Origin: Ascidiaceihabitans sp.
GTDB taxonomy: Bacteria > Pseudomonadota > Alphaproteobacteria > Rhodobacterales > Rhodobacteraceae
Direction of reading: 5' to 3'
DNA: 44,883 bases
NCBI GenBank assembly: GCA_028388995.1
Contig: JAOEQC010000008.1
Coordinates: forward strand, 1-44,883
Shown here piece by piece: positions 28,111-36,513 of this stretch. Made by a program: the position numbers and the translations under genes. Positions within the stretch are counted from its first letter, which is position 1, and each line of letters opens with the position of its first letter. Under the pieces are notes generated by a model. The model searched no databases and had not been told where the DNA came from. It was given only the letters and a program-made list of their open reading frames with translations.

Positions 28111-28323
28111 GCATCTTCGGTGCGCTGAAATCAGGCAGGAGAAGGCGACAGCCTCGGGGGAAACAAAGACACCCCCGCCAATGGGGGCCGTCTTGCCCTT
28201 TCGCGCATTCCTTCGGAATACGCTGTCGGGTCCGCGCTCACGTCGTGTACGCTGAGGCGGCGAAAACGCAGGGCGTTTCCGCGAATTACCAAAACCCATA
28301 GGGTGGGGTTCACTCCGCCACCC
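28101..28323. repeat. GC-rich hairpin cluster, possible intergenic repeat or structured RNA
   Basis: At least six stable inverted repeats lie in about 220 bp: GCGCA/TGCGC (28109-28113, 28121-28125) enclosed by TCCTG/CAGGA (28101-28105, 28136-28140); CGGGGG/CCCCCG (28155-28160, 28172-28177), which competes with CCCCC/GGGGG (28172-28176, 28183-28187); ATTCC/GGAAT (28207-28211, 28215-28219); GCGG-AAACGC/GCGTTT-CCGC (28257-28282); GGGTGG/CCACCC (28301-28306, 28318-28323). No gene is convincing on either strand. It sits at the truncated end of the membrane-protein gene. I do not recognise an Rfam class; tmRNA tag codons were looked for and not seen. Confidence 0.45.
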
Positions 28324-28544
28324 CTGAATTCAACGGCACGCGGTAATACAACTCGACCATCTGATCATTCATCAAACGCCACAGCCATTGAACACACCAC
28401 CTGTCCTCAACAGATCGCTTGCGCAGTGCCGTCAATATCGTAACATCGCGAACTAAGGGACGGCACGCGCATTTTACCAAGCATGACGCCGCCCTTAAGC
28501 GTGAAGCTCAGTCAAATCACACCTGCGGACGGGAGGAAATCGCG
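28324..28544. other. intergenic region upstream of the YdcZ-like gene
   Basis: No gene with good support. A strong ribosome site (GGGAGGA, 28531-28537) precedes the next gene. A minus-strand frame without stops crosses this stretch but was not accepted (see rejected items). Confidence 0.35.
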
Positions 28545-28979
28545 ATGACACAGTACGCTCTGACGATGTTGTTGGCAGGGATCGGCATTCCACTGCTTGC
28601 TGGCCTGAACGCGGCACTTGGCAAATATATAGGGTCACCTGCAACTGCTGCTGTGATCCTGTTCCTTGTGGCGCTCAGCATCAGCCTTGTCGTTATGGTC
28701 GCAACCGGAACCGAAGGGTTCAACCGATTGCTAACCGCCCCCAAACACCTGTTTTTAGCGGGCGCGTTCGTTGCGTTTTATGTGCTAACCATAACCTACA
28801 TCGCCCCACATTTTGGGGTCGGAAACGCCGTCTTCTTCGTCTTACTTGGGCAGTTGATTAGCGCGGCTGCCATCGACCACTTTGGCCTTTTCGGCGCGCA
28901 AGTCTCACCTCTTGGGTTGGCGCGCGCGTCAGGCATCGCCTTGATGGCTGCGGGTGTTTGGCTGACCCAACTCGCTTAG
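28545..28979 (+). CDS. DMT-superfamily membrane protein (YdcZ/DUF606-like)
   Basis: 144-residue integral membrane protein with about five helices: LTMLLAGIGIPLLAGLNAALGKYIGSP (1), AAVILFLVALSISLVVMVA (2), HLFLAGAFVAFYVLTITYIAP (3), NAVFFVLLGQLISAAAIDHFG (4), ARASGIALMAAGVWLTQ (5). The GLNAALGKYIGSP and FFVLLGQLISAAAIDHFGLFG patterns are typical of the half-size DMT proteins called DUF606 or YdcZ. The ATG at 28545 is chosen because of the GGGAGGA upstream. Such proteins usually act as dimers; the substrate is unknown. Confidence 0.85.
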   Translation: MTQYALTMLLAGIGIPLLAGLNAALGKYIGSPATAAVILFLVALSISLVVMVATGTEGFNRLLTAPKHLFLAGAFVAFYVLTITYIAPHFGVGNAVFFVLLGQLISAAAIDHFGLFGAQVSPLGLARASGIALMAAGVWLTQLA

Positions 28980-28999
28980 GTCAGCCAATTGTGCGTTAC

Positions 29000-29989
29000 T
29001 TAGGACGCGTCCAAGCCTGACAGTTCCATCGCCTGCGCCCAGACTGCGTCTGGGACGTCAACGGGATCGCTTTCCGTGCGCCCTTGGCCCGGCATACGCG
29101 CGCCTTCGTCTTCGCTAATGGCCTCAGCGATACGGGCCAATCGGTCCGTAAATCCATCAGACACACTAGGGTCTATGATCATATAATACTGACCCAAATC
29201 GTGGTGCGGTCCTTCGGGTGCCTTCAGTGGTTTCACGTCTTGGCTAAGGGTAGAGCCAGTCATGCCAGCAGCCAAAATTTCAGCCATCAGACCCAAACCC
29301 CAGCCTTTGTATCCACCCATCGAAACCAGCGAACCAGTCAATGCGGCTTCTGGATCCGTCGTTGGATTACCGTCTTTATCCACGGCCCACCCTTCAGGAA
29401 TTGAGGTGCCAGCTGCCTTAGCCATGGTAATTTTCCCCAATGCAACGGTTGTCGTAGATTGGTCAAACTGCATAGCCAATCCGCCCTGCCCATCAGGCAC
29501 AGAAAACGCGATTGGATTTGTGCCGATGACGCGCGTTTTACCGCCTGGTGGGGCAACGATAGGTGATGCGTTCGTCACGCCAAAACAAATGAAGCCGGCA
29601 CGTGCCACCTGTTCGGTAAAATACCCCAAGGACGTACAGGTGTGTGCATGACCAATGGCCAGTGTCGCAATCCCAAACTGACGCGCAGCATCCAGCGCAG
29701 GTACAAGGCCATAAGCAAACGCAGGTTGTGCAAAGCCAAATTGCGCATCGACATGAATTGTTGCCAGACGCGGGGCGGAAACTACAGGGGATACGTTCCC
29801 GTTCACTCGACCAGTGCGTAATTGCTGACAGTAGCTTTCTAGATAATACAGCCCGCAAATACGGTTCCCATGCGCCTCAGCTTTGCGCACTGCACGCGCA
29901 ACTTCCGCCGCAGGGAATGCGTCTGCGCCATGTTCAAGTAGGGCCGCAAGGACAACACGTTCAATTTCATCTAGGGTAACATGTGGCAT
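29000..29989 (-). CDS. Ldh_2-family NAD(P)-dependent dehydrogenase (malate/L-lactate or piperideine-2-carboxylate type)
   Basis: 329 residues of the Ldh_2 fold, unrelated to classical lactate dehydrogenases. Conserved segments: EAHGNRICGLYYLESY with the substrate/cofactor His near 40, AIGHAHTCTSLGYFTEQVA near 113, GFICFGVTNASPIVAPPGG, IGTNPIAFSVP near 165 and GGYKGWGLGLMAEILAAG near 229. Members reduce 2-oxoacids or cyclic imines such as delta-1-piperideine-2-carboxylate; the exact substrate cannot be read. The gene lies 51 bp downstream of lolD on the same strand and may be the last gene of that transcript. Confidence 0.86.
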   Translation of the reverse strand: MPHVTLDEIERVVLAALLEHGADAFPAAEVARAVRKAEAHGNRICGLYYLESYCQQLRTGRVNGNVSPVVSAPRLATIHVDAQFGFAQPAFAYGLVPALDAARQFGIATLAIGHAHTCTSLGYFTEQVARAGFICFGVTNASPIVAPPGGKTRVIGTNPIAFSVPDGQGGLAMQFDQSTTTVALGKITMAKAAGTSIPEGWAVDKDGNPTTDPEAALTGSLVSMGGYKGWGLGLMAEILAAGMTGSTLSQDVKPLKAPEGPHHDLGQYYMIIDPSVSDGFTDRLARIAEAISEDEGARMPGQGRTESDPVDVPDAVWAQAMELSGLDAS

Positions 29990-30040
29990 CGCGCATTCTC
30001 CATTGATATTGCGGTTTTTGGGTTCAGATTGAATATGAGG

Positions 30041-30721
30041 TTAGTTGCGCAAAACGCCAGCATCTAATTGCACGATCCGGTCCATGCGAGCGGCCAATTC
30101 CAAGTTATGTGTCGCTATAACAGCTGCCAGCCCTGTTGAGCGCACCAACTCCATCAACGCACCAAAAACCTGATCAGAGGTGGTCGGGTCAAGGTTGCCA
30201 GTTGGTTCATCCCCTAAAAGCAATCGTGGGCCGTTTGCTAGGGCACGACAAAACGCAACGCGCTGCGCTTCGCCGCCCGACAACGCCGCAGGGCGGTGAT
30301 CTGCACGCTCTGCCACACCGACACGGCCAAGAAGATCAAGCGCACGTTCATGGGCTGTTTTGCGTCCAATGCCGGCAGCGAGTTGCGGCAATACGATATT
30401 CTCAAGTGCTGTAAATTCAGGCAGTAAATGGTGGAATTGATAAACAAAACCAATGTCATCTCGGCGAAGCCCTGTGCGTTTCGCGTCGTTCAGACCTTGC
30501 ATGTTTTGACCACCAAAAGTGACGTCACCCGCATCAGGTGTGTCCAATAGACCGGCCACATGAAGCAACGTGGATTTACCTGCACCAGACGGGGCAACCA
30601 AAGCAACAACTTCACCGGCTTTGACCTTTAGGTCCACGCAACGCAAAACCTGCACCTCATTAGGTAAACCAACATTGTAGGTTTTGCTCATCCCGCTCAG
30701 CTCAAGAACTAGATCACTCAT
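30041..30721 (-). CDS. lolD: lipoprotein-releasing ABC transporter ATP-binding protein LolD
   Basis: 226-residue ATPase. Walker [10 protein letters not shown] (near 43-51), [17 protein letters not shown] (Q-loop and typical Lol/MacB helix), signature [11 protein letters not shown], Walker [13 protein letters not shown] and switch His in IATHNLE are intact. It drives LolC/E to extract lipoproteins from the inner membrane to LolA. It overlaps the permease gene by 8 bp. Confidence 0.93.
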   Translation of the reverse strand: MSDLVLELSGMSKTYNVGLPNEVQVLRCVDLKVKAGEVVALVAPSGAGKSTLLHVAGLLDTPDAGDVTFGGQNMQGLNDAKRTGLRRDDIGFVYQFHHLLPEFTALENIVLPQLAAGIGRKTAHERALDLLGRVGVAERADHRPAALSGGEAQRVAFCRALANGPRLLLGDEPTGNLDPTTSDQVFGALMELVRSTGLAAVIATHNLELAARMDRIVQLDAGVLRN

Positions 30722-32000
30722 GACGCAAAGCCTCCACAGGATTCATTCGGGCCGCACGTCGCGCTGGAAAGATCGTTACGATGAATGACAAGCCAAGGGA
30801 CAGAGCTACCGCTGACATGACATCTCCAAAGTGTAATTGCGCAGGCAAAGCATAAATTCCACGAATTGCAGGATCCCAAACCCCGCCCCCCATCAGCCAG
30901 TTTACCGTGCTGAAAATTGGATCGATATAAATCGCGAACAAGCAGCCAAATAACACCCCCAACGCGGTGCCAATGATCCCAGTGAAAGCACCGCAGATGA
31001 AGAACACCCGCAAAACCGAACCTTCGCTTAGACCCATAGTACGCAATATCCCAATATCGCGTCCCTTGTTCTTTACCAACATGATCAAACCACTCACAAT
31101 GTTCATTGCCGCAATTAAAACTAAGATGGATAGGATGACGAACATGACATTGTCCTCAATCTCAAGCGCACGCAGGAACCCACCAGAGGCCTCTAACCAT
31201 GTGAAGGGCAACGCCCGGTCGCCTGCAGCGGCAATAATTTGAGGTATCAAACCATCAATCGCTTCTGGGTCTTCGACCATAATTTCCAGTTCGGTTGCAC
31301 CGCCTTCACGATTGAAAAACGCCTGTGCATCCTGAATTGGCAAATAGGCCCGCGTCCGATCAATATCGTAGCGCCCGGCGCTAAACACATAAACAACCTC
31401 ATAGGCATTGACCCGTGGGCTTGTCCCAAAAGCAGTCTTGACGCCGTTGGGCGAGATGATCTTGATTTTGTCCCCAACGCTTGCACCCAATTCACGCGCA
31501 ACTCCTGACCCAATAGCAATGCCTTGGTCAAAGCGCGTGATATCGCCATATGAAGTTTCGGGATTGGCAATCCGCGGGATTGTCAAAAGGTCTGCCCTAG
31601 AGATACCGTAAATCTCAATGCCAGAGTTCGACTGACGCAAATTCGCCATCGCCTGCGCGCGTACCAAGGGGGCCACGCGGATAACGCCGTCAACTTCAGA
31701 CACACGTTCCGCCATAGCGGTATAATCTTTGATCGTACGATCAATTTGGCCGCTGTCTAGAACCTCGCCCATATTATAGACAGTGACATGCGCATTTGAT
31801 CCAAGGATTGTATCAACAAACTCAGCGCGAAATCCCGACCGTACTGCAAGGGTCACAATCAATGCGAATACCGCCAGTGTAATCCCAACCAAACTAATGA
31901 CCGTCATAACACTTACGCCACCTTCAGCACGGCGCGCGCGCAGATAGCGCCAGGCAATCATCAACTCGAAAGGTGCAAAGGGTTTGGGCGTATTGGCCAT
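30714..32000 (-). CDS. lolC: lipoprotein-releasing ABC transporter permease LolC/LolE
   Basis: 428-residue inner-membrane permease. [38 protein letters not shown] (first helix), a large periplasmic domain (about 50-270) and three C-terminal helices ([40 protein letters not shown]) form the MacB/FtsX topology. One permease is present instead of separate LolC and LolE, as in many alphaproteobacteria. The ATG at 32000 is preferred over an upstream TTG at 32030. lolD follows with an 8-bp overlap. Confidence 0.92.
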   Translation of the reverse strand: MANTPKPFAPFELMIAWRYLRARRAEGGVSVMTVISLVGITLAVFALIVTLAVRSGFRAEFVDTILGSNAHVTVYNMGEVLDSGQIDRTIKDYTAMAERVSEVDGVIRVAPLVRAQAMANLRQSNSGIEIYGISRADLLTIPRIANPETSYGDITRFDQGIAIGSGVARELGASVGDKIKIISPNGVKTAFGTSPRVNAYEVVYVFSAGRYDIDRTRAYLPIQDAQAFFNREGGATELEIMVEDPEAIDGLIPQIIAAAGDRALPFTWLEASGGFLRALEIEDNVMFVILSILVLIAAMNIVSGLIMLVKNKGRDIGILRTMGLSEGSVLRVFFICGAFTGIIGTALGVLFGCLFAIYIDPIFSTVNWLMGGGVWDPAIRGIYALPAQLHFGDVMSAVALSLGLSFIVTIFPARRAARMNPVEALRHE

Positions 32001-32063
32001 TTTAGGCTCTTTCTTGTTTGGTATGCTCAATTACAAGCAACCTGTGCCGTTTGTACGCCGTGG

Positions 32064-32555
32064 TCAAGCGGTGCGTCGGCGAAACGGCAAGCGAATAACA
32101 GCCAAAAGAATGCTCATTGTGATAAAGCCAACCAAAAAGCCAAAACCAGCAAAGAATGCGCCCGTCAGGTTGAGCGGGACAGCAGGCTGAAACGCATCCC
32201 ATGCCGCACTTGCCACATCGCCATCGGTAAAGCGGGCCACGTGATAGGCCTGCATGAATGGACCAGCTTCAGCCAATAGCCTCAAATCGTCAGTCAAAAT
32301 CGCATGGCGGTCAAAAGTACGTTCCATATCGGTGCGACGCGGTTCGATAAAATCGGCCCCGGTCATCTGCCCCAACGCTTCAGATCGCGACAATCCTTCT
32401 GCGGCAGCAGGAGTGTCAAAATCTGTAACAACCTCGCTCAGAGCGTCAACTGCTCCGCCCAAACGTTGCGCGTATTGCTGACTGAACTCAGGAAATTGGG
32501 AGGTACCAGCACCGACAGCCAAGCCTCCAGCAAGCGTGATTGCACGAACGATCAT
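32064..32555 (-). CDS. DUF2937 family membrane protein
   Basis: 163 residues. The start MIVRAITLAGGLAVGAGTSQFPEFSQQYAQRLGGAVDAL and the C-terminal helix NLTGAFFAGFGFLVGFITMSILLAVIRLPF are the DUF2937 pattern. An N-terminal hydrophobic segment and a C-terminal membrane helix flank an acidic, mostly helical central part (about 40-130) that would face the periplasm. Function unknown. It lies 22 bp downstream of proS and 63 bp upstream of lolC on the same strand, so it probably shares the proS-lol transcript and may serve the envelope. Confidence 0.85.
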   Translation of the reverse strand: MIVRAITLAGGLAVGAGTSQFPEFSQQYAQRLGGAVDALSEVVTDFDTPAAAEGLSRSEALGQMTGADFIEPRRTDMERTFDRHAILTDDLRLLAEAGPFMQAYHVARFTDGDVASAAWDAFQPAVPLNLTGAFFAGFGFLVGFITMSILLAVIRLPFRRRTA

Positions 32556-32577
32556 CGCAGCACCTCCCTTTCTTGAG

Positions 32578-33915
32578 TTATAGCGCCGCGTAAATTTCTG
32601 AGATCTTCTGCACTGCTAATTCTGGCGTTATCTCTTCACTCTCACCCGTTCGGCGGGAGGTCAGCTCAACAACACCATTCTTCAAGCCACGAGGACCAAC
32701 CGTAATACGCCAAGGCAAACCAATCAGATCCATAGTTGCGAACTTGCCACCAGCGCGCTCTTTACGATCATCATAAAGGGGTTCCAAACCAAGGGCAGTC
32801 AACGACTTATATAGCGCATCACAAGCTGCATCTGCTTCTTCGTCACCCTGCTTCAGGTTCACAATACCACAGTGGTACGGTGTCACGCCTTCAGGCCAAA
32901 TAATACCTTTATCATCGTGGCTGGCTTCAATGATTGCACCCAAAAGACGGCTGACGCCGATCCCGTGTGACCCCATGTGAACTGGTACAGGCTTACCATC
33001 AGGGCCTTGAACTGTGGCCTTCATCACTTCCGAATACTTAGTGCCAAAGTAGAAAATCTGACCTACTTCAATGCCACGGGCCGTCATGCGACGGTCCTCA
33101 GGAACCTGATTAAACAGCGCTTCATCGTGCGTTTCGTCCGTACGGGCGTATTTGGTTGTGAATTCTTGCATCACGGCCGCACACTGCTCAACATTGTCAT
33201 AGTCGATGTCGCGGTCCCCAAACGTCAGGTCAGTCACTGCGCTATCGTAAAACACCTCCGATTCACCTGTTTCAGCCAAAACCAAGAATTCATGTGTATC
33301 ATCACCACCAATTGGTCCAGAGTCCGCACGCATTGGGATCGCTTGCAAACCCATACGTTCATAGGTGCGCAGATAGCTAACCAAGTGACGGTTATAGGCG
33401 TGCAACGCATCCTCTTTGGTCAGGTCAAAGTTATACCCGTCCTTCATATAAAATTCACGTCCACGCATAACGCCAAAGCGTGGGCGCCGCTCATCACGGA
33501 ACTTCCACTGAATTTGATACATGGTCAAAGGCAAGTCTTTGTAGCTACCAACGTGCGAACGGAAAATATCCGTAATCATTTCTTCAGCTGTTGGTGTAAA
33601 TAGCATGTCACGGTCATTGCGGTCTTTGATGCGCAACATCTCTTCGCCGTAATCATCATAACGACCACTCTCGCGCCAAAGGTCAGCCGATTGAATGGTC
33701 GGCATCAACATCGGCATGTGCCCAGCGCGGTGCTGTTCTTCGTGCACAATGTTCTCAATTTTGCGCAAAACTTTAAAACCAAGTGGCAACCATGAATAGA
33801 TCCCCGCACTTGATTGTTTGATCATGCCTGCACGCAGCATCAAGCGGTGGCTGACAATCTGCGCCTCAGCAGGGTTTTCCTTTAGAACGGGCAGAAAATA
33901 ACGGCTCAAACGCAT
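32578..33915 (-). CDS. proS: prolyl-tRNA synthetase, short alphaproteobacterial type
   Basis: 445-residue class II synthetase charging tRNA-Pro. Class II motifs: [19 protein letters not shown] (near 35-53), motif 2 [23 protein letters not shown] (near 138-160) and motif 3 [17 protein letters not shown] (near 317-333). The length shows that it lacks the large editing insertion of E. coli ProS and has the reduced form typical of alphaproteobacteria. The ATG at 33915 has GAGGAG 7 nt upstream. First gene of the proS, DUF2937, lolC, lolD run. Confidence 0.96.
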   Translation of the reverse strand: MRLSRYFLPVLKENPAEAQIVSHRLMLRAGMIKQSSAGIYSWLPLGFKVLRKIENIVHEEQHRAGHMPMLMPTIQSADLWRESGRYDDYGEEMLRIKDRNDRDMLFTPTAEEMITDIFRSHVGSYKDLPLTMYQIQWKFRDERRPRFGVMRGREFYMKDGYNFDLTKEDALHAYNRHLVSYLRTYERMGLQAIPMRADSGPIGGDDTHEFLVLAETGESEVFYDSAVTDLTFGDRDIDYDNVEQCAAVMQEFTTKYARTDETHDEALFNQVPEDRRMTARGIEVGQIFYFGTKYSEVMKATVQGPDGKPVPVHMGSHGIGVSRLLGAIIEASHDDKGIIWPEGVTPYHCGIVNLKQGDEEADAACDALYKSLTALGLEPLYDDRKERAGGKFATMDLIGLPWRITVGPRGLKNGVVELTSRRTGESEEITPELAVQKISEIYAAL

Positions 33916-34227
33916 GGCGCGGCTCCTCAAATAACAATTGATGCCTGATTAAGCCAAACGGCCAGCCCTCGCAACGCCCCTGTTGCATCAGTGAAATTTT
34001 CCAAACTTCACTTTTCCCGAAAAGCTCTAGGGGAGACGCGCAGCGTCCAGGAAAAGCCTTTTAAAAAGCACAGATTAATCAGCCCAAAAACCACCTAAAT
34101 CAAGAAACTGAAACCCTAGATCACACGACCGCCAGCGGCATGATCCACAGCCAAAACCATGGCGTATCTCTTCCAACAAGTCATGAGACTTGGGTGAAAA
34201 CATGGAAGGTTATTTACAAAGAATACT
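33916..34227. other. intergenic region between proS and the fasciclin gene
   Basis: 312 bp without a convincing gene on either strand. It should contain the divergent proS promoter. I see no clear hairpins or repeats. Confidence 0.35.
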
Positions 34228-34569
34228 ATGTGCAATTTGGCAGCGGTGACGGCTGCGACACTTACATTTGGTACTGCAGCGCAGGCTGCAAACATAGTTG
34301 AAATCGCATCAGGCGACGATCGTTTCACAACTCTAGTGGCCGCCATATCAGCCGCGGGACTTGTTGAAACGCTTCAGGGGCCTGGTCCACTCGATGTCTT
34401 TGCCCCGCTCAAAGATGCTTTCGCAGCATTGTCAGCAGGAACAGTGGAAACATTATTAAAACCAAAAAGAAGTGCAATAGTTGTGATTTCCAATATCAAA
34501 GCAGACAGCGACGTGATCCACGCAATTGACAAGGTACTTCTGCCAGGCACACGCCCAGATTGCCACTAA
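34228..34569 (+). pseudogene. fasciclin (FAS1) domain protein with an internal deletion
   Basis: The frame encodes an export-type hydrophobic segment ending AQA, then NIVEIASGDDRFTTLVAAISAAGLVETLQGPGPLDVFAPLKDAFAAL, the first half of a FAS1 domain, up to GTVETLLKPKRS. It then jumps to IKADSDVIHAIDKVLLPG, the last strand and helix of the domain. Some 45-50 residues that normally lie between (including the YHV motif region) are missing, in frame. The signal peptide also lacks the usual positively charged start and no good ribosome site is seen. Probably non-functional, though a short secreted product is possible. A strong terminator follows. Confidence 0.6.
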
Positions 34570-34588
34570 ACAAAACTTAATAACCATC

Positions 34589-34616
34589 AAAGGCCCCGCA
34601 AGGCGGGGCCTTTTTT
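34589..34616 (+). terminator. rho-independent terminator after the fasciclin gene
   Basis: GGCCCCGC (34592-34599), loop AAG, GCGGGGCC (34603-34610), with flanking AAA/TTT extending the stem, then TTTTTT (34611-34616). A textbook intrinsic terminator. It sits 65 bp before the next gene and shows that the fasciclin locus was a separate transcription unit. Confidence 0.92.
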
Positions 34617-34680
34617 CATCTGCCCTTGAATACCATCCCCAAACACGCGATTTGTAAGAAAGATTAATGAGGAGCCGAAG

Positions 34681-35793
34681 ATGGGCCTGCCAGTACGTGA
34701 TCAACTAAAATATTGGGGCCTCACCGCCGCGATTTTCTTTGTCCTGCTTTGGGTATTGGGGGACGTACTTCTGCCCTTCGTCCTTGGCGCTGCGGTTGCC
34801 TATTTCCTTGATCCCGTTGCGGACCGTCTTGAAGCCCTTGGTGCCAGCCGTGTTTTGGCAACGGCCACTATCACCCTGACTGCGGTTTTCATCTTTGTTC
34901 TGGTCGCTTTGTTGTTAATCCCAACCCTCATTCACCAAACCACATCTCTTTTTGCCAGCGCTCCACAATATGCGACAGACCTAGGGATGATGCTCACGGA
35001 ACGCTTCCCTGCGTTGCTCGACGAAACATCGCCTCTTAGCCAAACCTTGTACAGTGTCGGGGAGACTATAAAAAGCAGAGGTGGCACATTGCTGAATACG
35101 GCCCTCAGCTCAGCAGCATCTTTGATCAGAATCATTACACTGTTCGTCATCGTACCAGTAGTGTCGGTCTATCTATTGTTAGATTGGGACAACATGATCG
35201 CCCGCATCGACGAACTGATGCCCCGCGACCACGCACCCATCATTCGCACACTTGCCAAACAAATCGATCAAACCTTAGCCGCATTTATTCGCGGCATGGG
35301 CACCGTTTGCCTGATCCTTGGAACATACTACGCTTTTGCGTTGATGATTGTCGGCTTGCAATTTGGTCTGGTCGTTGGCTTTATCGCAGGTCTAATTACC
35401 TTCATTCCATACCTTGGCTCACTTATAGGCGGCGCATTAGCCATCGGCCTTGCCCTGTTCCAGTTCTGGAATGGTGTTGAGGTCACAACAGATGGCATCA
35501 TCACATATTCAACCGATTGGATGCGCATTGGCCTTGTCGCGATCGTCTTTGTTGTTGGACAAGTAATCGAGGGCAACTATCTGACCCCGAAACTTGTCGG
35601 CAACAGCGTTGGCCTGCACCCTGCTTGGTTACTTTTGTCTTTGTCAGTGTTCGGAACAATCTTTGGTTTCGTAGGTCTACTTGTCGCCGTGCCTTTGGCA
35701 GCTGCAATTGGTGTAATCATCCGCTTTGCAATAGGACAGTACAACACCAGCCTGCTTTACAAAGGGCACAGCCGCGAGTCTGACGACGTATGA
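34681..35793 (+). CDS. AI-2E family transporter (PerM/YdiK-like permease)
   Basis: 370-residue membrane protein with eight helices expected. Features: AIFFVLLWVLGDVLLPFVLGAAVAYFLDPVADRLE at the N-terminus, a soluble segment (about 80-145), then FVIVPVVSVYLLLDWDNM, GLQFGLVVGFIAGLITFIPYLGSLIGG (the PerM-type FIPYxG signature), VEGNYLTPKLVGNSVGLHP-like segment and the last helix. Family members export autoinducer-2 or act as Na+/H+ antiporters; which applies is unknown. GAGGAG precedes the ATG. It overlaps hdaA by 4 bp, a coupling that is common in this group. Confidence 0.9.
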   Translation: MGLPVRDQLKYWGLTAAIFFVLLWVLGDVLLPFVLGAAVAYFLDPVADRLEALGASRVLATATITLTAVFIFVLVALLLIPTLIHQTTSLFASAPQYATDLGMMLTERFPALLDETSPLSQTLYSVGETIKSRGGTLLNTALSSAASLIRIITLFVIVPVVSVYLLLDWDNMIARIDELMPRDHAPIIRTLAKQIDQTLAAFIRGMGTVCLILGTYYAFALMIVGLQFGLVVGFIAGLITFIPYLGSLIGGALAIGLALFQFWNGVEVTTDGIITYSTDWMRIGLVAIVFVVGQVIEGNYLTPKLVGNSVGLHPAWLLLSLSVFGTIFGFVGLLVAVPLAAAIGVIIRFAIGQYNTSLLYKGHSRESDDV

Positions 35794-36461
35794 ACCAACA
35801 ACTTAGTTTTGATCTTCCCGTTGTACCTGCACTTGGGCGCGACGACTTCATGATTGCGCCCAGTAATGCATTGGCACTTGCGATGATGGAAACCTCCCAA
35901 AACTGGGAAGGGGGAAAACTCATATTATGTGGTCCTGAAGGTTCAGGCAAAACTCACCTATCGCATGTTTGGGCAGGTACACACGATGGGCAAATTGTCT
36001 CCGCTATGGATCTTTCAAATGCTGATATTCCCACCCTTGCGCAAACGGCTGTTGTCGTTGAGGACGTCACAAACATAGCTGCAAACTCCGACGCCCAAAC
36101 CGCGTTGTTTCACCTGCACAACTTAATGCGCATGAACAAACATCCCTTGCTAATGACTGGCACAGGCACACCGAACCATTGGTGCCTCAGCCTCCCTGAC
36201 CTACAAAGCCGGATTGACGCAGCGGGCGTTGCGACCCTTGAAGCCCCCGACGATACGCTACTGGGTGCCGTAATTGCCAAACAATTCAGCGACCGTCAGC
36301 TCATGCCCCGCCCTGATGTTATCCCATATTTGGTCCTGCGCATTGATCGGTCATTTGCAGCAGCACGAGACGTTGTTTGCGCGATGGATGGCCATAGCCT
36401 TGCGCGTCACAAACCGCTGACACGCGCACTAGCCTCCCAAGTGCTGGACAACTTGGCATAA
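35790..36461 (+). CDS. hdaA: DnaA regulatory inactivator HdaA
   Basis: 223-residue DnaA-like AAA+ protein without the DnaA DNA-binding domain. The N-terminus contains QLSFDLP (residues 4-10), the beta-clamp-binding hexapeptide of Hda proteins. A P-loop GPEGSGKTHL is near 48-57, and the sensor/arginine-finger region lies in DLQSRIDAAG near 138-147. With the clamp it stimulates ATP hydrolysis by DnaA and so prevents re-initiation of replication. Start ATG in a 4-bp overlap with the upstream permease. Confidence 0.9.
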   Translation: MNQQLSFDLPVVPALGRDDFMIAPSNALALAMMETSQNWEGGKLILCGPEGSGKTHLSHVWAGTHDGQIVSAMDLSNADIPTLAQTAVVVEDVTNIAANSDAQTALFHLHNLMRMNKHPLLMTGTGTPNHWCLSLPDLQSRIDAAGVATLEAPDDTLLGAVIAKQFSDRQLMPRPDVIPYLVLRIDRSFAAARDVVCAMDGHSLARHKPLTRALASQVLDNLA

Positions 36462-36513
36462 ACGGCGCAATAATCGCCACTTAACCGTCATAGTTGAGTG
36501 TTAACAAAACCCT

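Noticed and set aside
28101-28323. Two-piece tmRNA
   Set aside because: Alphaproteobacterial tmRNA is permuted and structured, so I looked for tag codons of the ANDN type and acceptor-like ends on both strands; none found.
28310-28480. 56-codon minus-strand frame from a TTG, ending in QMVELYYRVPLNSGVAE
   Set aside because: The C-terminus looks protein-like, but there is no ATG, no ribosome site, no known family and part lies in the hairpin cluster. It could be a gene remnant; a homology search would decide.
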